NCBI GenBank assembly: GCA_036566745.1
Contig: DATCVR010000046.1
Location: 1-31,176, forward strand
From: DATCVR01 sp036566745
GTDB lineage: Bacteria; Actinomycetota; Actinomycetes; Jiangellales; Jiangellaceae
Direction of reading: 5' to 3'
Length of the DNA: 31,176 bases
Part shown: positions 1 to 6,478 of the stretch, in pieces
Layout: each line of letters begins with the position of its first letter
Position numbering within the stretch: position 1 is the first letter of the stretch
The notes under the pieces: model-generated
Seen by the model: only the letters and a program-made list of their open reading frames with translations
What the model was told of the DNA's origin: nothing
The model's database searches: none
Program-made: the position numbers and the translations under genes

Positions 1-292
1 CGGCCTCGAGCGGTCTACCCGGGAACTCGGGCGGGCCGCCCTCGAACGTTCCCTGTCTGACCTTGCTCCGGGTGGGGTTTACCGAGCCGTCCTGGTCACC
101 CAGGACGCTGGTGGTCTCTTACACCACCGTTTCACCCTGACCTGACGCCGAAGCGTCAGGCGGTCTGCTTTCTGTGGCACTGTCCCGCGGGTCACCCCGG
201 GTGGGCGTTACCCACCACCCTGCCCTGTGGAGTCCGGACTTTCCTCGGCGGAACCCGAAGGCTCCGTCGCGGCCGCCCGGCCGGCTCGTCCG
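1..292 (-). ncRNA. rnpB: RNase P RNA, bacterial type A (3' part cut by window edge)
   Basis: This is the catalytic RNA of ribonuclease P, which removes the 5' leader from pre-tRNAs. Read on the minus strand, the conserved core appears in order: GAGGAAAGTCCGGACTCC (about 247-230), ACAGGGCAGGGTGGTGGGTAA (about 228-208), CACAGAAAGCAGACCGCC (about 178-161), AAGAGACCACCAGCG and GGTAAACCCCACCCGGAGCAAG near 90-65. About 290 bases of a molecule that is usually near 400 are present. The 3' end, with the last helices and the partner strand of P1, lies left of position 1. The 5' end is estimated from the usual distance to the GAGGAAAGTCC element and falls within a few bases of the ppgK stop codon (298-296). 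The RNA is therefore transcribed in the same direction as ppgK and almost abuts it. Confidence 0.93.
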
Positions 293-295
293 GCT

Positions 296-1078
296 TCAGC
301 GTACTGGACGCGGCATGGCGGTCGCTGCCTCGGACGCGAGCAGAGCGGCGCCGATGATGCCGGCGTCGTTGAGCAGCGCGGCGGGGACGATCGGCGTGCG
401 GAGGTCGAGCAGTGGGAGGAACTTGTCCGCCTTCTTGCTCACGCCGCCTCCGACCACGAAGAGATCGGGGGAGAAGATGAACTCGAGGTGTGCGTAGAAG
501 GCCTGGAGCCGCTCGGCCCAGTCGTGCCAGGAGAGCTCCTTCTCCTCGCGCACCGAGGCTGCCGCGTACTTCTCGGCCTCGTGGCCGTGGGGGAGGTGGA
601 GGTGGCCGAACTCGGTGTTGGGCAGCAGGACGCCGTTGTGCAGCACGGCGCTGCCGATGCCAGTGCCCAGCGTGGTGACGATGACCACGCCGCCGACCTC
701 GGCCGCCGCGCCGTAGCGGTCCTCGGCCACTCCGGCCGCGTCGGCGTCGTTGACGATGCGGACGTGCTGGCCGGAGAGCTGGGTGAGCTCACGCGCGAGA
801 TCGACGCCGATCCAGGACTTGTCGACGTTGGCCGCCGACAGCACGACGCCGTTGCGGACGACGCCGGGGAAGGTGCAGCCGAACGGCTCGGTCCAGCCGA
901 ATTCGGCGAGAACGTCGAGCACCACCTCGATGACGTTGGCGGGCGTGGACGTCGCGGGCGTCTCGATGCGGACCCGCTCGGCGGCGAACTCGCCAGCAGC
1001 AAGGTCGACCGGCGCGCCCTTGATGCCGCTGCCGCCGATGTCGATGCCGAAGCCCTGCCGTGCCGTGGTGTCAGTCAC
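296..1078 (-). CDS. ppgK: Polyphosphate glucokinase (ROK family)
   Basis: Strictly polyphosphate- or ATP-dependent glucokinases of Actinobacteria phosphorylate glucose to glucose-6-phosphate in the cytoplasm. The 260-aa product fits the family (about 250-270 aa). It has the N-terminal phosphate-binding loop GFGIDIGGSGIKG, the family signature TFPGVV followed by ANVDKSWIG, the catalytic VNDADAAG segment, and the second nucleotide loop TLGTGIGSAV. The C-terminal VVGGGVSKKADKF segment is also typical of PpgK. I chose the GTG at 1078 (V-T-D-T-T-A) because homology begins there. A 21-codon upstream extension is Arg-rich and unlike the family. No clear Shine-Dalgarno precedes this start. It lies downstream of map on the same strand (138-base gap with a palindrome) and just upstream of rnpB. 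Confidence 0.93.
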   Translation of the reverse strand: MTDTTARQGFGIDIGGSGIKGAPVDLAAGEFAAERVRIETPATSTPANVIEVVLDVLAEFGWTEPFGCTFPGVVRNGVVLSAANVDKSWIGVDLARELTQLSGQHVRIVNDADAAGVAEDRYGAAAEVGGVVIVTTLGTGIGSAVLHNGVLLPNTEFGHLHLPHGHEAEKYAAASVREEKELSWHDWAERLQAFYAHLEFIFSPDLFVVGGGVSKKADKFLPLLDLRTPIVPAALLNDAGIIGAALLASEAATAMPRPVR

Positions 1079-1188
1079 GGCCACCAGCTTGGCCGACCGG
1101 TGCGGCCGACGCCAAACGCGCGGACATCCGGCAGACACCACAAGGATCGTGCCCGCACCACGAGGCCTGCAGCCCTGGTGATGGGGGC

Positions 1189-1212
1189 AATGATCACGTG
1201 GACGTGATCATT
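1189..1212 (-). terminator. Perfect 11-bp inverted repeat just after the map stop codon
   Basis: AATGATCACGT, two bases, then ACGTGATCATT: a perfect palindrome starting 5 bases beyond the map stop codon (1219-1217) on the minus strand. As RNA it folds into a hairpin of about 9 bp with a short loop, but no U-run follows. It could be a U-less terminator of map. Because it lies about 110 bases upstream of ppgK, a regulator-binding palindrome is the alternative. Confidence 0.45.
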
Positions 1213-1216
1213 CTGG

Positions 1217-2065
1217 CTAGGGCAGGGTCAGGATTTCGGAGCCACTGTCGGTGACCAGGATGGTGTGCTCGAACTGGGCCGACCGCCGCAGGTCCTTCGT
1301 GACGACCGTCCAGCCGTCGTCCCACATGGTCCACTCGTGGGTGCCGAGGTTGAGCATCGGCTCGATGGTGAACACCATGCCGGCCTCGATCAGCGTGGTG
1401 GAGCCGGGATCGTCGTAGTGGGGGACCACCAGCCCGGAGTGGAAGGACTCGCCCACGCCGTGACCGGTGAACTCGCGCACGACGCCGTAGCCGAAGCGCT
1501 TGGCGTAGGACTCGATGACCCGGCCGACGACGTTGATCGCCCGCCCCGGTGCCACGGCCTTGATGCCGCGGGCCAGCGCCTCGCGGGTGCGCTCGACGAG
1601 CAGGCGCGACTCCTCGTCGACGTCGCCGGCCAGGAACGTGGCGTTGTTGTCGCCGTGGACGCCGCCGATGTAGGCGGTGATGTCGATGTTGACGATGTCG
1701 CCGTCGGCCACCACCGTCGAGTCGGGGATGCCGTGGCAGATCACCTCGTTGACGCTGGTGCAGAGCGACTTCGGGAAGCCGCGGTAGCCCAGCGTGGACG
1801 GGTAGGCGCCGTGGTCGCAGAGGTATTCGTGCCCGATGGCGTCGAGTTCGTCCGTGGTGATGCCCGGCTCGACGTGCTTGCCCACCTCGGCCAGCGCGGC
1901 GGCGGCCAGCTGGGCGGCGACGCGGATGCGCTCGATCGTCTCGGGGTCCTTGACCTCCGAGCCGGTAAACCGCGCCGGACCCGGGCGCCCGACGTACTCC
2001 GGGCGGGGAATGGCGGCGGGGACGCTGCGCTCGGGCGAGAGGGAGCCGGGGGCGACGGGTGGCAT
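1217..2065 (-). CDS. map: Type I methionine aminopeptidase
   Basis: Removes the initiator methionine from nascent proteins in the cytoplasm. The 282-aa product has the pita-bread metallopeptidase fold with all five metal ligands visible: Asp in VNIDITAYIGG, Asp in VHGDNNATF, His in EFTGHGVGESFH, Glu in VFTIEPM and Glu in SAQFEHTI. The substrate-binding His is in VICHGIPD. The N-terminal extension of about 40 residues (PGSLSPERSVPAAIPRPEYVG) is the form seen in actinobacterial MapB-type enzymes, with a Pro-rich lead-in. The start chosen is the ATG at 2065. The open frame extends 29 codons further, but that part is not conserved in type. It is the first gene of the map-ppgK-rnpB strand run and is divergent from the 64-aa gene at 2120. 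Confidence 0.95.
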   Translation of the reverse strand: MPPVAPGSLSPERSVPAAIPRPEYVGRPGPARFTGSEVKDPETIERIRVAAQLAAAALAEVGKHVEPGITTDELDAIGHEYLCDHGAYPSTLGYRGFPKSLCTSVNEVICHGIPDSTVVADGDIVNIDITAYIGGVHGDNNATFLAGDVDEESRLLVERTREALARGIKAVAPGRAINVVGRVIESYAKRFGYGVVREFTGHGVGESFHSGLVVPHYDDPGSTTLIEAGMVFTIEPMLNLGTHEWTMWDDGWTVVTKDLRRSAQFEHTILVTDSGSEILTLP

Positions 2066-2119
2066 GACATGAAAGTCTAGATCGAGCAGGTGAACATGCC
2101 GTCCGGAGGGAGACTCACG

Positions 2120-2314
2120 ATGAGCGGACCGTGGTACTGGTGCCTCGACCACGCCCGGGTCGAGCCCGCCGCAGGATGCCCCAACGACCGTCGCATGGGT
2201 CCGTACGACACCCGCGAGGAAGCCGCCCAGGCCATCGACCGGGCCCGCGAGCGCAGCGAGGCATGGGACCGTGAGGACGCTCGCGAGGCGTCCTGGAACG
2301 ACGACGACCGGTGA
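2120..2314 (+). CDS. Small conserved actinobacterial protein of unknown function (64 aa)
   Basis: The product begins MSGPWYWCLDHARVEP and ends in a charged helix rich in Arg, Glu and Asp. It resembles a family of very short actinobacterial proteins, usually annotated hypothetical, with a W-Y-x-C-L-x-H-x-R-V-E start, a G-C-x-N-x-x-R centre and a P-Y-x-T-x-E-E-A-A-x-A-I helix. One Cys-x2-His and a second Cys could bind metal, but this is a guess. The ATG at 2120 is preceded by GGAGGG at 2105-2110 with 9-base spacing, which decides it over an upstream in-frame ATG at 2090. Its stop overlaps the GTG start of the downstream TetR gene by four bases (GTGA), so the two are probably translationally coupled. 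Confidence 0.85.
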   Translation: MSGPWYWCLDHARVEPAAGCPNDRRMGPYDTREEAAQAIDRARERSEAWDREDAREASWNDDDR

Positions 2315-2928
2315 ACCCGGCCGGCCCGCCGGGCGTCCGCAAGCGCCAGGCGCGCGGAGAACGCCGCATCGCGAGCCTCCTCGACGCCGCTGCCGGGGTG
2401 TTCGCCGAGGTCGGGTACGCCCGGGCGTCGACCAACGCGATCGCGGCTCGGGCCGGCGCCTCGCCCGGCACGCTCTACCAGTTCTTCCCGAACAAGGAGG
2501 CCATCGCCGACGCGCTGGCCCAGCGCTACATCGAGCAGCTCCGTCTCGCCCACACCTCGGCGTTCCCGCCCGAGCTGGCGACGCTACCGCTGACCGAGCT
2601 GCTCGACCGGATCCTGGATCCGATCATCGACTTCAACCTCGCCAACCCCGGGTTCCGGGCCTTGCTGTCCGACCCGGGCGTGCCCATGAACGTCGCGACG
2701 TCGAAGCAGCCCCTCTCCGAGGCGATGGCGGACCGCCTCGAAACGCTGATCGCGGCGCGCGAACCCGGCCTCCCGGTGGAGGACCGGCGGCGGTGCGCGC
2801 AGTACGCCATGACCGTGTTCGGTTCGCTGCTTCCGCTGGTCCTGCGGGCCGAGGGCGCCGAGCGTCCGGCCGCGATCGCCGAGGTCAAACGCGTGTTGTC
2901 GGCCTACCTCAGCGGCTATCTCAGCTAG
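2311..2928 (+). CDS. TetR/AcrR-family transcriptional regulator
   Basis: A 205-aa one-component repressor-type regulator. Residues of about 18-64 form the TetR DNA-binding domain: a helix with LLDAAAGVFAEVGYARAS, then the helix-turn-helix with TNAIAARAGASPGTLYQFF and the family-typical NKEAIADAL. The C-terminal two-thirds is the variable ligand-binding, dimerising domain and gives no ligand hint. The start is GTG at 2311 inside the stop of the 64-aa gene, giving a 4-base overlap and implying coupled translation from the upstream ribosome-binding site. No obvious target gene lies next to it. The next gene (LysR, minus) is convergent and 27 bases away. Confidence 0.92.
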   Translation: MNPAGPPGVRKRQARGERRIASLLDAAAGVFAEVGYARASTNAIAARAGASPGTLYQFFPNKEAIADALAQRYIEQLRLAHTSAFPPELATLPLTELLDRILDPIIDFNLANPGFRALLSDPGVPMNVATSKQPLSEAMADRLETLIAAREPGLPVEDRRRCAQYAMTVFGSLLPLVLRAEGAERPAAIAEVKRVLSAYLSGYLS

Positions 2929-2955
2929 CCGCGGGTGCTCCGGCGACCGGCCTCG

Positions 2956-3840
2956 TCACCACACCCGGCCGGCCTCGACCAGCCGGGCGAGCACGGCGGC
3001 GACCTCGGGCCGGCCCATAACCTGAGGGCGGCGCGCGAGGTACAGCGTGTTCAGGGGCGGCACCCCGGGGTCCCCGAGCGCGACCAGCTCGCGCGTGGCC
3101 AGCGGCTCGGCGCACAGGTAGGTGGGGAGCACGCTGATCCCGGCGCCCGCGCGGACCGAGGCGAGCACCCCGCGCAGGTCGGCGATCACGAGGTCAGGAG
3201 TGCGGGTGAGCCGGGTGCCGAACACGGTCCGCCAGTACCGGCGCAGGATCGGGGCGTCCTCGCCGTAGGCGACCAGCGGCACGTCGCGCAGCGTGTCGGG
3301 GGTGACCGGCCCGTGGACGGCGTCGGCCCATCGCGGGGCGGCGACCAGGGCGAACTCCTCGTCGAAGAACGGATCGACCAGCAGCCCTCGCCGTCGTGGG
3401 CGGGTGCTCGACACGGCGACGTCGAGTCGGCCGGCCGCGATGCCGTCGAGGAGGTCGTCCGGGAGGCCGGTGGTGACGCGGAGCTGCAGCCCGCCGGCGA
3501 CCAGCTCGGCGAGGGCGGGGAGGACCCGCTCGCACACGAGCTCCGCCGGGCCGCCGAGGTGCACGGTGGCGGGATAGGCGGCGGGCCTCTCGGCGGCGAC
3601 GAGCTCGTCCAGGGCGTCGAGCGGCGGGGCGATGCGGCGGGCCAGCTCGTCGCCGGCCGGGGTGGCGGCGACGCCGCGCGGAAGGCGCTCGAACAGCTGC
3701 CGCCCGAGCGCTGCCTCGAGCGCCTTCAACTGAGCGGTCACAGTCGGCTGGGCCAGCCCGAGGACGTCGGCCGCTGCGGTGACGGAGCCGGCGCGGTGGA
3801 CGGCCAGGAAGCTGCGGAGGAGGTCGAGCGACAGGCTCAC
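2956..3840 (-). CDS. LysR-family transcriptional regulator
   Basis: A 294-aa LysR-type regulator of normal family length. The N-terminal winged helix-turn-helix spans about residues 3-62 (LDLLRSFLAVHRAGSVTAAA, then LAQPTVTAQLKALEAALGRQLFERLPRGV). A periplasmic-binding-protein-like effector domain fills the rest, with the usual GISVLPTYL segment near the C-terminus. The start is GTG at 3840. It is transcribed divergently from the DJ-1/PfpI-like gene at 3913 across 72 bases. This is the classic arrangement for a LysR regulator and its target, so it most likely controls that gene and itself. The inducer is unknown. Confidence 0.92.
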   Translation of the reverse strand: MSLSLDLLRSFLAVHRAGSVTAAADVLGLAQPTVTAQLKALEAALGRQLFERLPRGVAATPAGDELARRIAPPLDALDELVAAERPAAYPATVHLGGPAELVCERVLPALAELVAGGLQLRVTTGLPDDLLDGIAAGRLDVAVSSTRPRRRGLLVDPFFDEEFALVAAPRWADAVHGPVTPDTLRDVPLVAYGEDAPILRRYWRTVFGTRLTRTPDLVIADLRGVLASVRAGAGISVLPTYLCAEPLATRELVALGDPGVPPLNTLYLARRPQVMGRPEVAAVLARLVEAGRVW

Positions 3841-3912
3841 ATCAGGAATTCTATCGATGACCCGGCCTCACGCTATTGGTTACTGATGGCTCACCCGCGT
3901 CATCATGGCAGC
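3841..3912. promoter_or_regulatory. Divergent control region between the lysR-type gene and the DJ-1-like gene
   Basis: This 72-base stretch is more AT-rich than its surroundings (for example AATTCTATCGATGA and TATTGGTTACTGATGG). It must hold both promoters and the LysR operator. Two similar tracts, CTATCGATGA and CTATTGGTTACTGATGG, lie about 22 bases apart and could be the two half-sites. I cannot place the exact T-N11-A box or the -10/-35 elements with confidence. Confidence 0.4.
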
Positions 3913-4569
3913 ATGACACGCGCACTCATCGCACTGACCAGCCACGACACCCTCGGTTCGACCGGCCGCCCCACTGGCTTCTACGCCGGGGAAGCGGCCG
4001 AGCCTTGGGAAGTCTTCCTCGCGGCCGGCTACGAGGTCGACGTCGCGTCCGTGGCCGGAGGCCGCCCGCCGGTCGACGGCCGCGACGACACCGACCCGGC
4101 CCAGCAGGCGTTCTTCGCCCAGGCCGGCCTCGAGCACACCCTGCGGGCCGACGACCTCGATCCGGCGGACTACGACGTCGTCTTCTACGCCGGTGGCCAC
4201 GGCACGATGTGGGACTTCCCCGATGCCGTGGCCCTCGCGAGGCTCGCAGCCGGAATCTACGAACACGGCGGCGTGGTGGCCGCGGTGTGCCACGGCCCGG
4301 CGAGCCTGGTGAACCTGACGCTCTCCGATGGTTCCTACCTGGTCGACGGCAAGCGGGTCGCGGCGTTCACCAACGACGAGGAGGCCGCGGTGGGACTGAC
4401 CGACGTCGTGCCGTTCCTGCTCGCCGACGCCCTGGCCGCCCGTGGCGCCGAGCACGTCCCGGGGCCGAATTTCACCGAGCAGGTGGTCGTCCACGAGCGA
4501 CTGGTCACGGGCCAGAACCCGCAGTCCGCCCGCGCCGCTGCCGAGCAGGTCGTGAAGCTGCTGGCGTGA
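3913..4569 (+). CDS. DJ-1/PfpI superfamily protein, Hsp31/glyoxalase III-like
   Basis: A 218-aa class I glutamine-amidotransferase-like protein of the DJ-1/PfpI group. The nucleophile elbow is AVCHGPASL with Cys126 followed by His127. Glu27 lies in the TGFYAGEAAEPW segment, which matches the conserved Glu that activates the Cys in Hsp31-type proteins. The GGHGTMWDFPD loop and GPNFTEQVVV with VTGQNPQSA at the C-terminus are also typical. Members act as methylglyoxal-converting glyoxalase III, protein deglycase or chaperone. Which applies here cannot be told from sequence. The start ATG at 3913 is chosen because homologs begin M-x-x-A-L-I-A-L-T-S. An in-frame ATG at 3886 is possible. It is divergent from a LysR regulator, its probable controller. 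Confidence 0.88.
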   Translation: MTRALIALTSHDTLGSTGRPTGFYAGEAAEPWEVFLAAGYEVDVASVAGGRPPVDGRDDTDPAQQAFFAQAGLEHTLRADDLDPADYDVVFYAGGHGTMWDFPDAVALARLAAGIYEHGGVVAAVCHGPASLVNLTLSDGSYLVDGKRVAAFTNDEEAAVGLTDVVPFLLADALAARGAEHVPGPNFTEQVVVHERLVTGQNPQSARAAAEQVVKLLA

Positions 4570-4576
4570 GCCGCGG

Positions 4577-4615
4577 CCGGCCGGCGGGCGCTGTGTCGAG
4601 CATCCCGCCGGCCGG
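4577..4615. terminator. Bidirectional hairpin terminator between convergent genes
   Basis: A perfect 12-bp inverted repeat, CCGGCCGGCGGG at 4577-4588 and CCCGCCGGCCGG at 4604-4615, with a 15-base loop. It lies between the DJ-1-like gene (stop 4569) and the MFS gene on the other strand (stop 4640). There is no U-run, as is common in GC-rich actinobacteria. Its position suggests it ends transcription from both sides. Confidence 0.65.
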
Positions 4616-4639
4616 TCGTACGTCACGCCGGGTCGTGCG

Positions 4640-5824
4640 TCACACCAGTTCGGGCGTGGCCGCCGGGACGGGCGCGGCAGCAGCGCGACGGTCCAGCGTC
4701 CCCGCGACCACCGCCACGCCCAATGCCGACGCCGCCATGATCCCGCCGACCCAGTTGGGTGCCTGGTAACCCAGTCCGCCGGCGATGACCAGCCCGCCGA
4801 GCCACGCCGCGAGGGCGTTGCCGACGTTGAACGCCCCGATGTTCACCGCCGACGCCAGCGTGGGTGCCTGCTTCGCGCTCTGCAGGACCCGCGTCTGGAG
4901 CGGCGCTGCCGTGGCGAAGCCGAACCCACCCAGCAACACGATGGTGATCATGGCCGGGATCTGCGCCTGTGAGGTGAACGTGAAGGCGAACAGCACCGTC
5001 GCGAGGCCGGCGAGGGTGAGGTAGAGGCTGCGCATCAGGTCGCGGTCGGCCAGCCGCCCACCGATCAGGTTGCCGATCACCATGCCGGCCCCGAACAGGA
5101 CCAGCAGCCAGCTGATCGCGTCGTCGGAGAACCCGGCCACCTCGGTCATCATCGGCGCGATGTAGGTGAACGCCGCGAACACCCCGCCGAAGCCCAGCAC
5201 CGTCATCGTCACGGCCAGCCACACCTGCCTGCTGCGGAACGCGGCGAACTCGGTCCGGATCCGGCGCTCGGCGTCGCGTGGTTGCGACGGCACGAGCGTC
5301 GCGATGCCGATCAGTCCGAGGACGCCGAGAACGGCCACCACCCAGAACGTCGAACGCCACCCGAAGCTCTGGCCGAGGAAGGTGCCCATCGGCACACCGA
5401 GCACGTTGGCGAGGGTGAGCCCGGTGAACATCAGCGCGATCGCACTGGCCCGGCGCGCGGGTGCGACGAGCGATGCCGCGACGACCGAGCCGACGCCGAA
5501 GAACGCGCCGTGGGCGAAGGCGGCGATGACCCGCCCGGCCATCATCACGGCGTAGTCGGGCGCCACGGCGGAGACCACGTTGCCGGCGATGAAGATGACC
5601 ATGAGGCCCAAGAGCAGGTGCTTGCGGCGGAGCCGGCCGCCCAGCAGGGTCATCGGCACGGCTCCCACCGCGACGCTCAGGGCGTACCCGGTGATCAGCC
5701 AGCCGGCGACGGGGATGGTGACGTCGAATTCGCGAGCCACCTCGGGCAACAGCCCGGCGATGACGAACTCCGTGGTGCCGATGCCGAACGCGCCGATGGC
5801 CAGCGCGACGAGAGCGAGCGGCAT
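4640..5824 (-). CDS. MFS transporter, DHA1 (drug:H+ antiporter) type
   Basis: A 394-aa integral membrane protein with 12 predicted hydrophobic helices, the right length for a DHA1 exporter in the AraJ/YdhP group. The first helix carries GIGTTEFVIAGLLPEVA, typical of this group. Motif A (GGRLRRKHLLL) follows helix 2, and an antiporter-type motif C (GVPMGTFLGQSFGWRSTF) lies in helix 5. The start ATG at 5824 has a good GGAGG ribosome-binding site 9 bases upstream, which rules out the nine-codon upstream extension of the frame. It is divergent from a MarR-family regulator at 5968, so it is probably an exporter of a toxic compound repressed by that MarR protein. The substrate cannot be inferred. 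Confidence 0.92.
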   Translation of the reverse strand: MPLALVALAIGAFGIGTTEFVIAGLLPEVAREFDVTIPVAGWLITGYALSVAVGAVPMTLLGGRLRRKHLLLGLMVIFIAGNVVSAVAPDYAVMMAGRVIAAFAHGAFFGVGSVVAASLVAPARRASAIALMFTGLTLANVLGVPMGTFLGQSFGWRSTFWVVAVLGVLGLIGIATLVPSQPRDAERRIRTEFAAFRSRQVWLAVTMTVLGFGGVFAAFTYIAPMMTEVAGFSDDAISWLLVLFGAGMVIGNLIGGRLADRDLMRSLYLTLAGLATVLFAFTFTSQAQIPAMITIVLLGGFGFATAAPLQTRVLQSAKQAPTLASAVNIGAFNVGNALAAWLGGLVIAGGLGYQAPNWVGGIMAASALGVAVVAGTLDRRAAAAPVPAATPELV

Positions 5825-5847
5825 GGGAGAGCCTCCAGGTGTGAACG

Positions 5848-5873
5848 ACAAATGTCAGCGTCGACAATAGTTG
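5848..5873. promoter_or_regulatory. Candidate MarR operator in the MFS/marR divergent region
   Basis: The 143-base divergent region (5825-5967) is AT-rich between 5845 and 5920. Two short palindromes lie close to the MFS start: ACAAATGT (5848-5855) and CAATAGTTG (5865-5873, CAA-N3-TTG). A third interrupted one, AACG-N8-CGTT, lies near 5894-5909. MarR dimers commonly bind dyads of this size. No single site is clearly stronger than the others. Confidence 0.35.
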
Positions 5874-5967
5874 CATACGCGGACAATCATCAAACGCCGA
5901 TAAACGTTGCGGTCGTGTAAGCTGTGCCCGTCGGCGAACGTCGGTTCACAGCAGGGAGGCCGCTGGC

Positions 5968-6420
5968 ATGGGCATCTCCGACGATGCGGTCGAGGCGCGC
6001 GCCCAGGGCTGGCGCGCCCTCGCGGCGCTGCATGCCAGGCTCGAGTCGCGCATCGAGCGCGCCCTGCAGACCGAGCACGGGCTGAGCGTGAGCGAGTACA
6101 CCGTCCTCGATGTGCTCTCCCGCCAGGACGGCTGGCACATGCGCATGCAGCAGCTCGCGAGTGCCGTGGTGCTGAGCCAGAGCGCCACCACGCGCCTGGT
6201 CACCCGCCTCGAGGACCAGGGCCACCTGAGCCGGTACCTCTGCGACACCGACCGCCGGGGCATCTACACCGAGGTCAGCGAGAGCGGCCAAGAGCTGCTG
6301 GCGCGGGCCCGTCCCACCCACGACCGCGCGCTCAGCGAGGCGCTCGACGAGGCGACGGCGATGCCCGAGCTCGAGCCGCTGGCGCGCGCACTCGTCCAGC
6401 TCCCGCAGCCGATCGCCTGA
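5968..6420 (+). CDS. MarR-family transcriptional regulator
   Basis: A 150-aa regulator with the MarR winged-helix fold. It has an N-terminal dimerisation helix, then LSVSEYTVLDVLSR, the recognition region MQQLASAVVLSQSATTRLV, and the wing with the family-diagnostic D-x-R (CDTDRRGIYTEVSESG). The ATG at 5968 is preceded by AGGGAGG with suitable spacing. It is transcribed away from the MFS exporter gene over a shared 143-base region and most likely represses both genes until a small phenolic or drug-like ligand binds. The ligand is unknown. Confidence 0.92.
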   Translation: MGISDDAVEARAQGWRALAALHARLESRIERALQTEHGLSVSEYTVLDVLSRQDGWHMRMQQLASAVVLSQSATTRLVTRLEDQGHLSRYLCDTDRRGIYTEVSESGQELLARARPTHDRALSEALDEATAMPELEPLARALVQLPQPIA

Positions 6421-6478
6421 CGCGACACGGTCTCGCTCCGCGGCTGGACGCCCGGACCGAGACTCGTGTTCGTGCAGG

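Noticed and set aside
6421..6478. Short inverted repeat (GTCTCG ... CGAGAC) between marR and the S41 gene as a terminator
   Set aside because: Only six base pairs with a loop of over 20 bases; too weak to claim.
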